This document shows, piece by piece, positions 10,957 to 21,980 of a DNA stretch of 64,000 nucleotides; position 1 is the first letter of the stretch; every line of letters starts with the position of its first letter. Source of the stretch: Cornus controversa (lineage: Eukaryota; Streptophyta; Magnoliopsida; Cornales; Cornaceae). The position numbers and the translations under genes are program-made. Location of the stretch: positions 2,294,001 to 2,358,000 of the forward strand of contig CM048850.1 of NCBI GenBank assembly GCA_026545225.1, in the 5' to 3' direction. Below the pieces are notes generated by a model. The model was given only the letters and a program-made list of their open reading frames with translations, did not search any database and was not told the DNA's origin.

Positions 10957-12473
10957 TGATAGGCGTTGAATGTTACGCATTCTAGCCTCTTAACTTATGT
11001 ATTTTATTCTCTTAGTGATAGATTATTTTGTGATTTTACTTTGTTTTAGTGTTTTCTGTATTTTCAGGGCCTTAATGATTATTTCAGTTAAAACCAAGCT
11101 TTTGGGCTTTGAAAGAAGACATCCAAGATGGTGAGATGAAGCCTACATCAAGGAGATTCACTCAACCATTTATTTCAACTCAAATCAGCCCAAGAAAGAG
11201 GTCCAAGAGAATTACAACTGCTTAAGAAGGTTTCGGACCTGAAGCCCAATTCTGCGCATAATACAATCTTAATCCCGTTTTGGAAAATGGACCAGAAGTC
11301 TTATTTTCGAGCCTCAAATAGACATAATTCTAGCGTGGGGTTGAACGAAATTTGATTCTGCACACTTTTGTATTTCACGAAAATTCCGTAAATCGGACTT
11401 CTAGTGGGTCAAAAGTTGGGCCGAAGTCAGCAGGAAAAACCCACCTGATTAGTGCTGCGGGAAACCCTAATTTATTCCTAATTGGATTAGGACTTTGGTG
11501 TATTCTCTTGGGGAATAAAGTGAAGACTTGGAGGCTGAGTTGAGGGGGATTGGAGAGCTTACACAGAGATTGGAGAGTCTGAGAGGGCTGAGAAGAGAAC
11601 AGAAACATAATTGCAGAGCCATTGGAGAACATAGTCATACGCATAATTCATGAAGATGATGCCTTCTTCCTCAACAGTTGAAGCTTCTTCTTCTACCATG
11701 AGCAGCTAGTTCATCCACTAGGGTTTTGATGTAGCCCTAACAAAGCATCAATGGTTTGATTGTTTTAATTATTGGGGACCTTTATATACATGCATAGATT
11801 GTGTAATTCAGAGGATTCTTATTATAGAATTGAGCAATAAAAGTCTTGTAAATTCAATCTTAATGATTTCTTATCTTGTCTTAGATATTTAGTTGTTGTT
11901 ATTGAACTCAATTTCTCTTGTTTTCTGTGATCATTAGAGAGATTATTACACAATGGTAATCACTGAATATATTGTTATGAGCTTTGATGGATTATGCCTA
12001 GAGAAGATGAACCATACTGCACCCTAGATTAGAGTAGTTAGGCAGATGGCCCATGCCAATCGAAGATAGTCCATGGCTTAGCCTTAATCATATGTTATCT
12101 TCTTGACGGATGAAGGTGAGCTTGTAGCCACCAACACCACTTATGCATGATGTAATTCCCCTATAGTTGATTCAATTGATCATTGATTGTGGAGTTAGTG
12201 GTGAAGTCAAACGCCCTAGATTTCTTTCATACTATCTTCATTATCTATTTACCTTTGATTTATTTTATTTTATCTTTTTAATTAATTTAGTTTAAAAATC
12301 AGAATTCTTTCTTAAATTTAATTAGAATTAATTCAGTATTCCAACTCATCAGACCATAATCCCTGAGGTACGATACCCCTTTCGATAGCCCTATTCTGCA
12401 AGGAATTCGTTCTATTGCGAAGTGTGAAAATTTTTAATTGATATATTTTTGAGTCACACTCACACACGAATCA
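10957..12473 (+). repeat. Solo Athila LTR with TSD CTTAT
   Basis: 1517 bp, TGATAGGCG to CACGAATCA, flanked by perfect 5-bp duplications CTTAT at 10952-10956 and 12474-12478. No internal region, hence a product of LTR-LTR recombination. Highly similar to 4450-5968 and in the same orientation. Removing it restores a continuous Tekay-like LTR. Confidence 0.95.
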
Positions 12474-12831
12474 CTTATATGCTAGGTTTTGTGCACTTAG
12501 GTGGAAATGTGGTATGATGAGCATAATTATGTTATATGCTATTATGTGATTTAAAATGCATGCTATCCTTGTATAAAAATGGTGTGTATTGGTGAAGCAT
12601 GACAAATACGTGGTTTAGTGAATTTTGTGAGCATATGCAACTTATGCTAGGGTTTGCATATATAGGAAAGTATATATGTGGATTGGTAAATATGAAATGC
12701 ATGCTATGTTCCTATCTAACTAGCTTATGTATTGTGAAGCATGAATCTTAAGTGCTTGATTCATATATGCCTGAAATGCATGTATGGGGCCATTGTGAGA
12801 ATGACGGGGAAGTGTGAAAGGGTAACATTTT

Positions 12832-13087
12832 CACCTTGGAGTATGTGATGACTTAGTGAAATCTTGAAATGATTCAACTAGCTGGGAGTACATGATGACT
12901 CGGTGATGAATTTCAAAACCATCTAATCACCTTGGAGTATGTGAGGATTCGATGATAGACGATCCAATCACCTTAGAGTATGTGATTACTCGGTGATAAA
13001 CTATTTAACCACCTTGGAGTATGTGATAACTTGGTGATGAATTCCAAAACACACTAATCACCTTGGAGTATGTGAGGACTCGGTGGC
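12832..13087 (+). repeat. LTR minisatellite, CTTGGAGTATGTGA units
   Basis: About five degenerate units of 45-55 bp, each containing CACCTTGGAGTATGTGA followed by ACTCGGTGATGAA-like sequence. The equivalent array with the same unit is at 54626-54890. Confidence 0.85.
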
Positions 13088-13311
13088 GGTGTTGGAATTA
13101 TGTGGGGGAAGTGTCTCGGTTACATGGTTGGTCAAGAATCATGTTGGGGTATCAGGTTCAGTCTGAGAGAGAGAGATAAGCGAATGAAATTGCTTTCATT
13201 TTTAATTATGAAGCATGATATGTGTTTAATGCATTCCTATATATATATTTGCATTGTTGTTAACAAACATGACGTATGTTGAATGATATGTGAAACATTG
13301 TGACATGCATC

Positions 13312-13460
13312 CATGTAGGACGTGTCAAGTTGGCACTTGGGTGGGTTGGGGTATCTCTACTGAACTGCAGTGGTTGTCACCCCCTTATTCTAAACTCTTT
13401 TTATAGATAAAGCGCCGATGAAGGATGGGGCATAAGTATCCAAGTGGAATTCTAGTAGCA
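13312..13460 (+). repeat. Conserved LTR block (GTCGTGTCGAGTCGGCACTT type)
   Basis: A block of about 150 bp kept across otherwise diverged LTRs: a GTCGTGTCGAGTCGGCACTT-like start, a CTGAGCCGCAGTGGTGCTCACCCC-like middle and a GCGCCGATGA...CCAAGTGGAATTCTAG end. Other copies: 17943-18089(-), 25648-25793(-), 44469-44613(-), 48075-48215(+), 55106-55250(+) and 60137-60280(+). It lies between the minisatellite and the palindrome cluster. Confidence 0.8.
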
Positions 13461-13863
13461 TTTTGCTATCCTTTGGATGTTGTGCATTTTGTGGCTATCC
13501 ATGCCGACTTGTGGCATGTGACTCCTTTTTGAGTTGTGGTTATATTTTGGACAAATGTAACTTTGATGTATGTATTGGCCATAAGTATGTTAGGCATAAA
13601 AAGATAATGGGTTAGTTTACGTAATGCTCATGGTAGCATTTAATTCATATGATGATGTCTTCATTATGAATGGATCGTGGTTGTGAAAGAGAATGACTTA
13701 TTTTGATGTATGATTCAATTATGAATATGATTTTGAGTATGTAATTGATGTTGGTATCTTTCATTTATGTTATAGATCATGTATGAGAGATTCTAGGATG
13801 ATATAATGTAGATTGGGCTCCAAATGGATTATATATAGGGTTGTTGGAGGTCCTATGAAAGGT

Positions 13864-14089
13864 ATTTCGATTGTGCGAAATGCCCATTTCGCATAATCGA
13901 AACCCCATTTTGAAGTGGTTGTGAATTATGGTGATTTTTAGGGTCCAGACAGGGACAATTTCGCACAATCAAAACCCCTATTTTGATCGTGCAAAATAAT
14001 GCAGGTCCAAGGTCTCGAGAAGGTGAAATTTTCACACAATGAGACCCCAGTTTCGCACAATCGAAATCCCATTTTAGCACAATCGAATT
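13864..14089 (+). repeat. Palindrome cluster, TTTCGCACAATCGAAA type
   Basis: Several inverted-repeat units with arms TTTCG/CGAAA around CACAAT or ATTGTG, in both orientations, more eroded than in sister LTRs. Followed by TTACTATTCACAGCAT, which also follows the clusters at 55657 and 60691. Confidence 0.75.
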
Positions 14090-14415
14090 TACTATTCACA
14101 GCATCTTTTCAAACTTTGATTCGAAATTGAGTGTGGCTTTTTTTGAAATCAAGTATTTTTGGATTCTTTATCCAATGGTATAGGTGTAAGTTTCAGATTC
14201 TAAACATAGTAAGTGTTGAAGCTTGAAAGTGAGTGATTCCTGAAAGTGTGAGTAAATAAATCCCCAATAAAATGATATGATTTGATGCAGGGCTCATTAG
14301 GATTGTATGGGTGTGGTATAGTTCGTTTACGGGGTTAAGTGAATGGATTCACTTTCAAAATTTGGGGCCTATCCGGGGGAGTCCCAACGGTCCGAGTTTC
14401 GGGGTATAACAGGAA

Positions 14416-14427
14416 TGGTATCAGAGC
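14416..14427 (+). promoter_or_regulatory. Primer binding site (tRNA-iMet type)
   Basis: TGGTATCAGAGC, the canonical initiator-Met tRNA complement, 4 nt after the LTR end. A small hairpin (TTAGGTTAGAATACCTAG) follows at about 14429-14446. Confidence 0.92.
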
Positions 14428-14669
14428 ATTAGGTTAGAATACCTAGGGGCGTTGGGTGACGGTCACATCACGTGTGATGTTGAGGAGGTTGGATTCACGT
14501 GATGTTTTGGACTCTAAGTTAAAATTGCTTATATGAAACTTGATTTATGCTTACGATTTCTTAACATGTCCTTATGGATTAAATTGACATGGCGTGTGTA
14601 AGCATGATGAAATTTGAATAAGTATGAATGCTTGGTTCTAGAGTCTTCTTGTTGTGCATATAAAAAGAA

Positions 14670-15664
14670 ATGCCTCCAAGAAGAGCGCGAGACATAGGCA
14701 CTGATGCTCCTCAAGAGCCAATAGAATGATCGCAATTTATGCGTGACTTGGTGAACACTATAAGAAGAATGGCTAGGGAAGCCAGGGAAGAGGAGGTTCA
14801 GACATTGCCTAGGACTGGCCTGAGTCGCCAAATGATAGCAATAAGGGAATATGTGAAGTTTAAGCCGCCTACTTTTAATGTGCACGTGACCCACTAATGG
14901 TAGAGAGTTGGATAGACCAAACTCACAAACTCATGGTTGCTCTTGCAATCAATGAGGATCTGAAAGTGGGAGTGGCAGCGCTTCACTTGCAAGAAGAAGC
15001 GGATCAGTGGTGGCAATTTATTGAAAATGTCCACAACACGGAGACCATGGATTTGGAAACCTTTAAGGGTTTGTTCTTCGATAAGTTCTTTTTGAATTCG
15101 GCGAGGGACCGCATGAGGCAAGAGTTCATAGATCTTGTCCAAGGGGACTTGGATGTGATGGGGTACGAGACCAAATTTACATCATTGGCTCGCTTTGCCC
15201 TGGAGATGGTGATGAACGAGGAACTGAAAGTGAAAAGGTTCGTGAAGGGACTCAAAACCTCTATCAAAAATAAGGTATCCATTTTAGGTTTGAGGACTTA
15301 TAATGAAGTGGTTGACAGAGCCTTAGTGGCTGAGGAAGATGATAGAGACACCCAAAGGTTATGGGACTCTAAACAACAAGCAAAGAGTGTGGGGGCATCT
15401 TCGGGTAGCTAAGGACAAAAGAGGAACAGGGAGGGCAAGTCAGGTTTTTGAGTACAACAGCAAGCTCACCCGGTACCTTCATTGGCCTTACCTACCAGAT
15501 CCTTACGATTTTCGATGGTGTGCTTTAATTGCCAATAGGTAAGCCATTTCAGCAGGGATTGCCCACAGGGATATACAGTGGCATCAGTACCTACAGGGAT
15601 AGCAAGGGAAAGGGTGTGCTTCTATTGTAAGCAACCAGAACACTTAAGGGCTAACTACCGATAG
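14670..15664 (+). pseudogene. Tekay-like gag with eroded zinc knuckle
   Basis: Starts MPPRRARDIGTDAPQEPIE at ATG 14670, the same start as the minus-strand copy at 24386. A TGA follows at 14727 and a 1-nt deletion near 14880 shifts the frame. The capsid region then reads openly from 14897 (VESWIDQTHKLMVALAINED; LHLQEEADQWWQF; DLVQGDLDVMGYETKFTSLA). TAA at 15410 and a TGA soon after follow. The zinc-knuckle region is CFNCQ then TAG (15536-15538), a second knuckle with its last Cys replaced, and another TAG at 15662. Gag normally forms the particle and binds genomic RNA. This copy is dead. Confidence 0.85.
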
Positions 15665-16756
15665 AGACAGGGGACATCTAGTGGTACAGGGTCTTAGCAG
15701 AGGGCTGGGCAGACGACTACAGTTCAGTCTGACTTTAGGGCATTACCACCTTCCTAGCCACTGCAATCAGTTCAGAGATCGCGGGTAGCGAGGGGTCCCA
15801 CACCTACTTCAAGTTAGCAATCTAGGTTACAAGGGACTGGTTAGTAGACACAGGGCAGTGTTTTCACACTCACTCCAGTGGAGGACGTATCGGGACCATT
15901 AGTGGTCAGAGGTATTTTTCTGGTTTCTAGCTCGTGGGCTAGGGTGTTGATAGATTCAAGTGCATCGCATTCATTCATATCTATTGCATTTGCTTGTGCC
16001 TTGGGGTAGCGGGTGTCATTACTGAAATCACTATTGTCCATTGATACACCAGTTGGGGGTAGGGTTACCCTCGATAGAGTATGTCGGTCTTACGAGATCG
16101 AGGTTGCTGGGCGTCAATTAATATTTGACTTTATGTTACTAGACTTGACCACTTTTGATGCCATTCTAGGTATAGACTGGCTATCTACATTTAGAGCCAC
16201 AATTGATTGTCTCCGTAGGAGAGTGACAATGTGCACACCTGAGGGTGATTGTTTTTACCTTGTGGGAGAGCGGGATGATTTCTACATTCCATCTTTGCTT
16301 AGTTTTGGTCTACGGGACGGGGTTGGATATTTCTTAGCTAGCTTATTAGCCGAGGAGGATGAGATTGTGACTAGTGGAGGGTTTCCACCGGTGGTTAGAG
16401 AGTTTGTGGATGTGTTTCCAGGGGACTTGACAAAGTTACCTCTGATGAGAGATGTTATGTTTAGCATTGATCTTGCTCCGAGTACCATTCCTATCTCTAT
16501 GGCTCCGTACTGGATGGCACTAGCAGAGTTGATGGAGTTGAAAGATCAATTACAAAAGTTATTGGATAAGGAATTTGTACAACCTAGTACATCACCTTGG
16601 GGAGCTACGGTCTTATTTGCTAAAAAGAAGGATGGATCTTTACGATTATGCATAGACTACCGTAAGTTGAACCAAGCAACGATTAAGAACAAGTATCCTT
16701 TGCCAAGGATAGAAGACTTGTTCGATCAGCTGAAGGGTTTGACTTATTTTTCAAAG
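15665..16756 (+). pseudogene. Tekay-like protease and truncated reverse transcriptase
   Basis: Same frame as gag. The gag-protease linker is broken by TAG at 15695, 15755, 15815, 15842 and 15845. At all of these except 15755 the sister copy on the minus strand has CAG at the aligned codon. The aspartic protease motif reads LIDSSASHSF, so the catalytic triad DSG has become DSS. TAG at 16007 precedes an open stretch (16013-16891) with [19 protein letters not shown] and the RT start ([38 protein letters not shown]). RT ends at TYFSK, where an LTR tail begins, so the catalytic FVDD motif is missing. Confidence 0.87.
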
Positions 16757-16893
16757 CATGATTTTGATGTAGGGGTCATTGGGATTGCATGGGTGTGGTA
16801 TAGTTCATTCATGGGGTTGAGTGAACAGGTTCACACTTGGAATTTGGGGCCTATCCGGGGGAGTCCTGAGGGTTCAGATTCTGAGGCGTGACA
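16757..16893 (+). repeat. Stub of 3' LTR joined to RT
   Basis: From about ATGATTTTGATGTAGGGG onward it matches the last 130 bp of the LTR ending at 14411 (both contain GGGTGTGGTATAGTTC and GGGGCCTATCCGGGGGAGTC) and ends GAGGCGTGACA. A deletion joined RT to this LTR tail; the exact breakpoint is blurred by a few shared bases. Confidence 0.85.
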
Positions 16894-16934
16894 TTGCATG
16901 ATTGAATATTTTAATCATGTTAAACTAGAGTTTC
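16894..16934 (+). other. Short flank between two elements
   Basis: 41 bp, AT-rich. Probably continues at 27446 once the 16935-27440 element is removed; the last five bases GTTTC are the left half of its TSD. Confidence 0.55.
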
Positions 16935-17311
16935 TATAATGCCCCGATCCCCCGACTCTTGGGAAACCGAAGGTTAACCCGTCCATTAGTCCCAATGGAC
17001 CCTCATTACCCTCATTCACCGTTGAAGCTTAACCCAATTCTTGCATATGAATGCACACAAATCCATCTTAACCAATCCCCATAGGCCTTATGTCGAATCA
17101 CACGCCTTAGTGAACATTTACTTGGCCACACCTTTGAGAATCACTCACTTTCGAGCCTCAAAAATTTCTATGTTTTGAATCTGAAACTAAGGCTTACACC
17201 ATTGGATATAGAATCCAAAAATACTCAATTTTAAAAAAAACCACGCTCAATTCCGATCTAGAACGAAGAAATTACATCAAAATGAAGTTTTGGAAAAAGC
17301 TGTGAATAGTA

Positions 17312-17534
17312 ATCTCGATTGATCGAGATGAAATCTCGATTAATCGAAATTCTAGCGAGATTTTCACCCTCTCGGGACCCCAGACCTGCAATATCTCGAT
17401 TGATCGAGATGGGGGTCTCAATTGATCGAAATTGCTCCTTTCTGGACTCTAAAAATCACCATAAACCATCACCCCTTCGATCAATCGAAATGGGGGTTTC
17501 GATTGATCGAAATGGACATCTCGATTGATTGAAA
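17312..17534 (-). repeat. Palindrome cluster, ATCTCGATTGATCGAGAT type
   Basis: Seven units with arms ATCTCGAT or ATTTCGAT around a two-base centre, present in both orientations (TCGATTGATCGA and TCGATCAATCGA). Spaced 15-60 bp. The paired LTR carries the same set at 25016-25240. Confidence 0.9.
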
Positions 17535-18265
17535 TGCACCTCCCGGGACTTCCAACAGCCCTATACATGATCCACACGAAGCCCAATCAACATTCTATCA
17601 TCCTAGAACCCCTCAAACATGATTAATAACATAAATGGAAGGTTCCAACACCAATATCACTCTCAAGATCACATTCATAATTGAATTCATACACCAAAAT
17701 GAACCATTCTCTTCTACAAACACCATTCATTCATAAGGGAAACATCATCAAATGAATTAAGTGCCTCCATGGACATTACATAAATCAAACCGTTGTCTTT
17801 CCACACCCAACAAGTTTATAATCCAATACATACATCAAAAGTACATATGTCCAAAGTACAACCATAACTAAAAAGGAAGTCACATGCCACAAGCCGGCAT
17901 GGATAGCCACAAAATGTGCAACATCCAAAAGATAGCAAAACCACTACTAGTGTTCCACTTGGACCCTCAAGTCCCATCCATCATCGGCGCCTTATCTGAA
18001 AAAGAATTTATAATAAAGGGGTGAGCACCACTGCGGCTCAGTAAAGGTTCCCCAACCCTTCTAAGTGCTGACCCGACACGACCTACATGAAATGCATATG
18101 AATACACTACATGCCACATCCACAATCTCACAAACAATTTAACCAATGCAATTAAAAAGGATTGCATATTTCAAGAATCATGTATAACATGTTCAAACAT
18201 AAAAGCATTAAGGAAAGTAAATGCTCTCTCTCTCGGTCCTCATCCAATACCCCACATGATTGGCC

Positions 18266-18574
18266 CGCTCCGAGGATCATGTAACCTTGGACACCTCCGA
18301 TAACCATCCAATGACCGGGGCAACTCCGAAAGATCATTTTACCATAGCAATATATGGGATTGCCATAGAGTGAGGGGACAACTCCGAGGCTCACAAATCT
18401 TGGACATTCTCTGATAATCATCCTATGATCGGGACAACTCCAAGGGATCATTAGTATTGGACATACTCCGATCCTAGGCATTAAGCCTTAGTATGGCGAG
18501 TCCACTCCGAGGGCCATACATAGTGGATAATTTTACCAAATTTCACAACACGGTTGGACCACTCCGAAACCCCG
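18266..18574 (-). repeat. LTR minisatellite, CAACTCCGAGG units
   Basis: Repeated GGACAACTCCGA / GGACATTCTCCGA / CCACTCCGA phrases alternating with ATCATCCTATGACC-like sequence. The flanking CCCCACATGATTGGCCCGCTC is also present at the same place in the 4.1 kb LTRs (30030 and 36790), linking the two LTR types. Confidence 0.85.
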
Positions 18575-19381
18575 TGTACCTCATTTGCGTCATTTTTCCC
18601 GCAACTTCCCACATATGCAATATGAATGCATAAACACATAGCATTTTATTTTCATGCACAACCCATGCTCATTGACACTAAAAAGAAGTAACAAGCATAT
18701 TTTCCATCACCACACACCACATATAGCACATATATGTATAACACATGCATATATCATCTCATATGCATACAACTTCAAAATTAGCATATTTTTACTCATG
18801 CTACATTCAATGCATAATTTTAGTACATAGAACCAACATGCATTCAACAACCACATTCTCACATATAATCACATATATGACACTTGGTACACATTTTTCC
18901 ACATGTACACCAAATTGAGCACATAATGCCTATGTATCAATTTCTTACACTCACATACTTCAAAACCACATGCTACCACCAACACAATATACACAATTGT
19001 GAAAAGATAGTACTCTAGAGAAGAAGAAAGCACAACTTTCCACACCTCTCACCATCCTAAAGCATGTGAAACACAACCTACACCTCTCTTCTTCACCCGA
19101 AACCCTAGAATCGACAATTAGAAGAGAAGAAGAACCCCTACCTCGAAAATGAAGACCTTCTAAGCACTTCACCAATTTTCTAGCGGAGTCTACCTTGCCA
19201 AATCACCACTTTGTTCGGTTCAAATGGAAGCCCTAGCCATCTCCAATGTATCTCCCTCCTTCGGCAAGTCTTGAATCCAAGCCGAACGGGTCCGAAATGT
19301 AGAGAGAAGGGAGAGCTTTGAAGATGGAGAACTTTAGAGAGAGAAAGGGGCATGAGATATGGCTGAATATCTCTGCCACTG

Positions 19382-19395
19382 ATATTTAAAATATC
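19382..19395 (-). promoter_or_regulatory. Candidate TATA element in LTR U3
   Basis: GATATTTTAAATAT on the minus strand, upstream in LTR sense of a CT-rich stretch. The same motif occurs at the equivalent place in sister LTRs (27072-27085, 53796-53804, 58731-58740). Promoter activity is inferred only. Confidence 0.35.
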
Positions 19396-19768
19396 TAGGG
19401 TTTGTAAAAAGACCAAAATGCCCCCGGCCACTTAACGCACCTTCCGGGACTCCTTTTTCGATTCTGAAAACTCCTACGGTCTCGAAATCACTTCCTCTAC
19501 TCTCTAAATATTTCATCTCAGCCATTCTAAAAAATAAATATTTTTGAGAATTTTTCGGATTCCCAGGCTCACTTAAGTCGCATCCCGGGCCCCAGTTTGA
19601 CCAAAAAGTCAAACTTCTCCAATTCTCCCGAAAACTTCCCAAAACCTTAAAAACACTTCCCAAACATGTTTCCCACACTCAAAACATGTTAAACACCACT
19701 CAAAATGCATTTATGGTAATTAAATGCGAAAAATGCAAAACCGGCCAAAATTGGTCACGGTCTCTACA

Positions 19769-19783
19769 ACCTCCCCCCCTTAA
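19769..19783 (-). promoter_or_regulatory. Polypurine tract
   Basis: Minus strand TTAAGGGGGGGAGGT immediately before the LTR start TGTAGAGACC. Expected plus-strand primer site. Confidence 0.88.
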
Positions 19784-19815
19784 GCGAATTTCGTCCCCGA
19801 AATTAGAAACATACC

Positions 19816-21299
19816 TCAAGTAGAAAACAACTCAGGGTATTTTGAGCGGACTTCTTGTTCTCGCTCCCACGTAGCCTCCTTGACTCCGTGATGTCTCCAA
19901 AGGACTTTAACCAATGGAATAGTCTTGCCCCGAAGCACTTGCTCCCTAGCGTCCAAAACCTGTACTGGTCTCTCCTCGTAAGACACATCCTCCTCCACCT
20001 CAAGATCTGTCCAATCTAACACATGTGAAGGATCCGGCTCATACTTTCTCAACATCGAAATGTGGAAAGTATTGTGCACACTTGACAATTGCGGTGGCAA
20101 TGCCAAGCGGTATGCAACCTCACCCACACGATCCAATATCTCGAATAGACCGATAAACTGTGGGGCTAGCTTTCTGCTATGCCCAAACCTCATCAAACCC
20201 CATCGTGGCGAGACCTTCAAGAAAACATGGTCCCCCCACCTCAAATGCTAAAGGCCTCCGCCTTTTGTCAGCATAGCTTTTCTAACGACTCTGAGCCGTA
20301 AGCAAACGCTGTCGTATGACCTTAATCTTTTCTGTAGTCTCTCTGACTATATCTGGCCCCAAAGCCACTGTCTCACCGACCTCTGTCCAACAACCTGGCG
20401 ACCTACAAGGTCTACCATACAAGGCCTCAAATGGAGCCATCTCAATACTAGCTTGGTAGCTATTATTGTACGCAAACTCCACAAATGGAAGGTGATCCTC
20501 CCAACTGCCTCGAAAATCAAGTGCACATGCTCTAAGCATATCCTCCAAAATCTGTATAGTACGCTCCGACTAACCATCTGTCTGGGGATGGAAAGCCGTA
20601 CTGAAATGGAGTTCCGTATCAAGTGCAGCCTGAAAACTCTGCCAAAATCGTGATGTGAATCTCGGATCTCTATCAGACACAATGGAAATAGGCACTCCAT
20701 GTAGTCTCACAATCTGATCAATATACAACCGACTAAGAGTATCCACATCATCTGTCACTCGAATAGGGAGAAAATGAGCCACCTTGGTCAACCTATCCAC
20801 AATGACCCAAACTGCATCATGACTCTTCCTTGTCCTAGGTAACCCCATCACAAAGTCTATAGTAACGTGTTCCCACTTCCACATAGCTACTGGTAAGGGC
20901 TATAACAAACCTGCCAGTCTATGATGCTCGGCCTTCACTTGTTGACAAGTGAGGCACCTCGCCACAAACCGTGCGATGTCCTTTTTCATGCCCTTCCACC
21001 AATACTGTCTACGAAGGTTGTGGTACATCTTGGTACCACCGGGATGTACTGCAACGGAATAACCATTCTGCCTCTGAACCTCAAACCTTCCTCTGAATGG
21101 ATAACCCAATCCTCCACTACTTTGCCACCCGTAATCCGAGTGCGAATGCTCTCTAACTCTGTGTCATGCCTCTGTTCCTCAACCTCCCTACTCACTAGAG
21201 TTGGTTGCGCTATGAGTGTGAACAAAGTGGCCTGTCCATCACTCTCACTGAAGTACAATCCCATTTCTGAGATGTCTTCCATCATCTTCCACTCACGGA
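19816..21299 (-). pseudogene. Integrase with C-terminal chromodomain-type tail (dead)
   Basis: The zinc-binding part shows [20 protein letters not shown] and CLTCQQVK. The catalytic core shows [15 protein letters not shown], the second Asp in [11 protein letters not shown] and the Glu region after FHPQTDG. The tail VSYEERPVQVLDAREQVL and LVKVLWRHHGVKEATWERE is the chromodomain-type end of Del/Tekay integrases, thought to guide insertion into heterochromatin. TAG stops at 20900, 20570 and 20282. A short deletion with frameshift near 21050 removes the segment before HPGG. One extra G in a G-run near 20231 shifts the frame. The natural stop is TGA 19816-19818. Confidence 0.9.
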
Positions 21300-21980
21300 T
21301 AGCAATGTTAGCCAAAGTACCATGTGATTTCCTGCTCAATGCATCGACAACCACATTAGCCTTCCTCGGGTGATACTGAAGATCAAAGTTATAGTCTTCC
21401 ATGTATTCAACCCATCTCCTCTGTCTTATATTCAAGTCCTTTTGTGTAAAAAGGTACTTCAAGCTCTTATGATCAGAGAAAACCTCAAATTTCTCTCCGT
21501 AGAGATAAAGCCTCCACGTTTTCAAAGTAAAAATTACTGCCACCAACTCCAAGTCATAAGTGGGGTAATTCTGCTCGTGGATCTTCAACTGTCGGGAACC
21601 ATATGCAACAACCCTCTCGGTCTGTATCAATACACATCCCAAACCATCCCATGAAGTGTCACAGTAGATGACATAACCCAAACCATGCTCGGGAATAATC
21701 AATATTGGAGCACTAGTCAATCTACACTTCAATTCCATAAAGGAATGCTCACAAGCCTCGTTCCACTCAAACTTAACTCCTTTACGAGTAAGTTTGGTCA
21801 TCGGCGCTGTTAATTTCGAAAAGTCTTTCACGAAATGCTAGTAATATCCTGCCAATCCCAAGAAGTTACGTATCTCGAATACGTTCTTAGGCCTCTCCCA
21901 ATCCATTACCGCTTCAATCTTAGAAGGGTCTACCGACACTCCTCCTTCCAACACCATGTGTCCTATGAACTTCACCTCCG
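21300..21980 (-). pseudogene. RT C-terminus and RNase H (dead)
   Basis: Continues from RT after a frameshift: [19 protein letters not shown], then IRNFLGLAGYY followed by TAG at 21838-21840. RNase H shows [53 protein letters not shown] and the connection [16 protein letters not shown]. Domain order and spacing are normal for Ty3/gypsy pol. Confidence 0.9.

Larger units (their letters stand above)
9809..14411 (+). repeat. Tekay-like LTR, split by a solo Athila LTR
   Basis: Begins TGTAGAGATCGG and ends CGGGGTATAACA before a primer site. Net length 3081 bp after removing 10957-12473 and one TSD copy. Along the LTR: A/T-rich U3, CT-rich region near 10240, minisatellite 12832-13087, conserved block 13312-13460, palindrome cluster 13864-14089. 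It is also the 3' neighbour of the purine tract at 9795, so it may serve two internal regions. Confidence 0.88.
9809..16893 (+). mobile_element. Degenerate Tekay-like element with deleted pol 3' half
   Basis: A 3.08 kb LTR (net of a nested solo LTR), primer site, gag, protease and the first third of RT are followed by an abrupt jump into the last 137 bp of a 3' LTR. RT 3' part, RNase H, integrase and most of the 3' LTR are missing. No matching TSD is visible at 9804-9808 versus 16894-16898, as expected after rearrangement. Coding parts are broken by stops and a frameshift. Confidence 0.85.
16935..19768 (-). repeat. 3' LTR of the 16935-27440 element
   Basis: 2834 bp. In its own sense it starts TGTAGAGACCGTGACC at 19768 and ends at 16935 with a mutated terminus (TATA instead of TGTAA read on plus). 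Contains minisatellite 18266-18574, conserved block 17943-18089 and palindrome cluster 17312-17534. Confidence 0.92.

Noticed and set aside
16894-16934. TSD for the 9809-16893 element
   Set aside because: Bases after 16893 (TTGCA) do not match those before 9809 (GAGGT); the latter belong to a purine tract.
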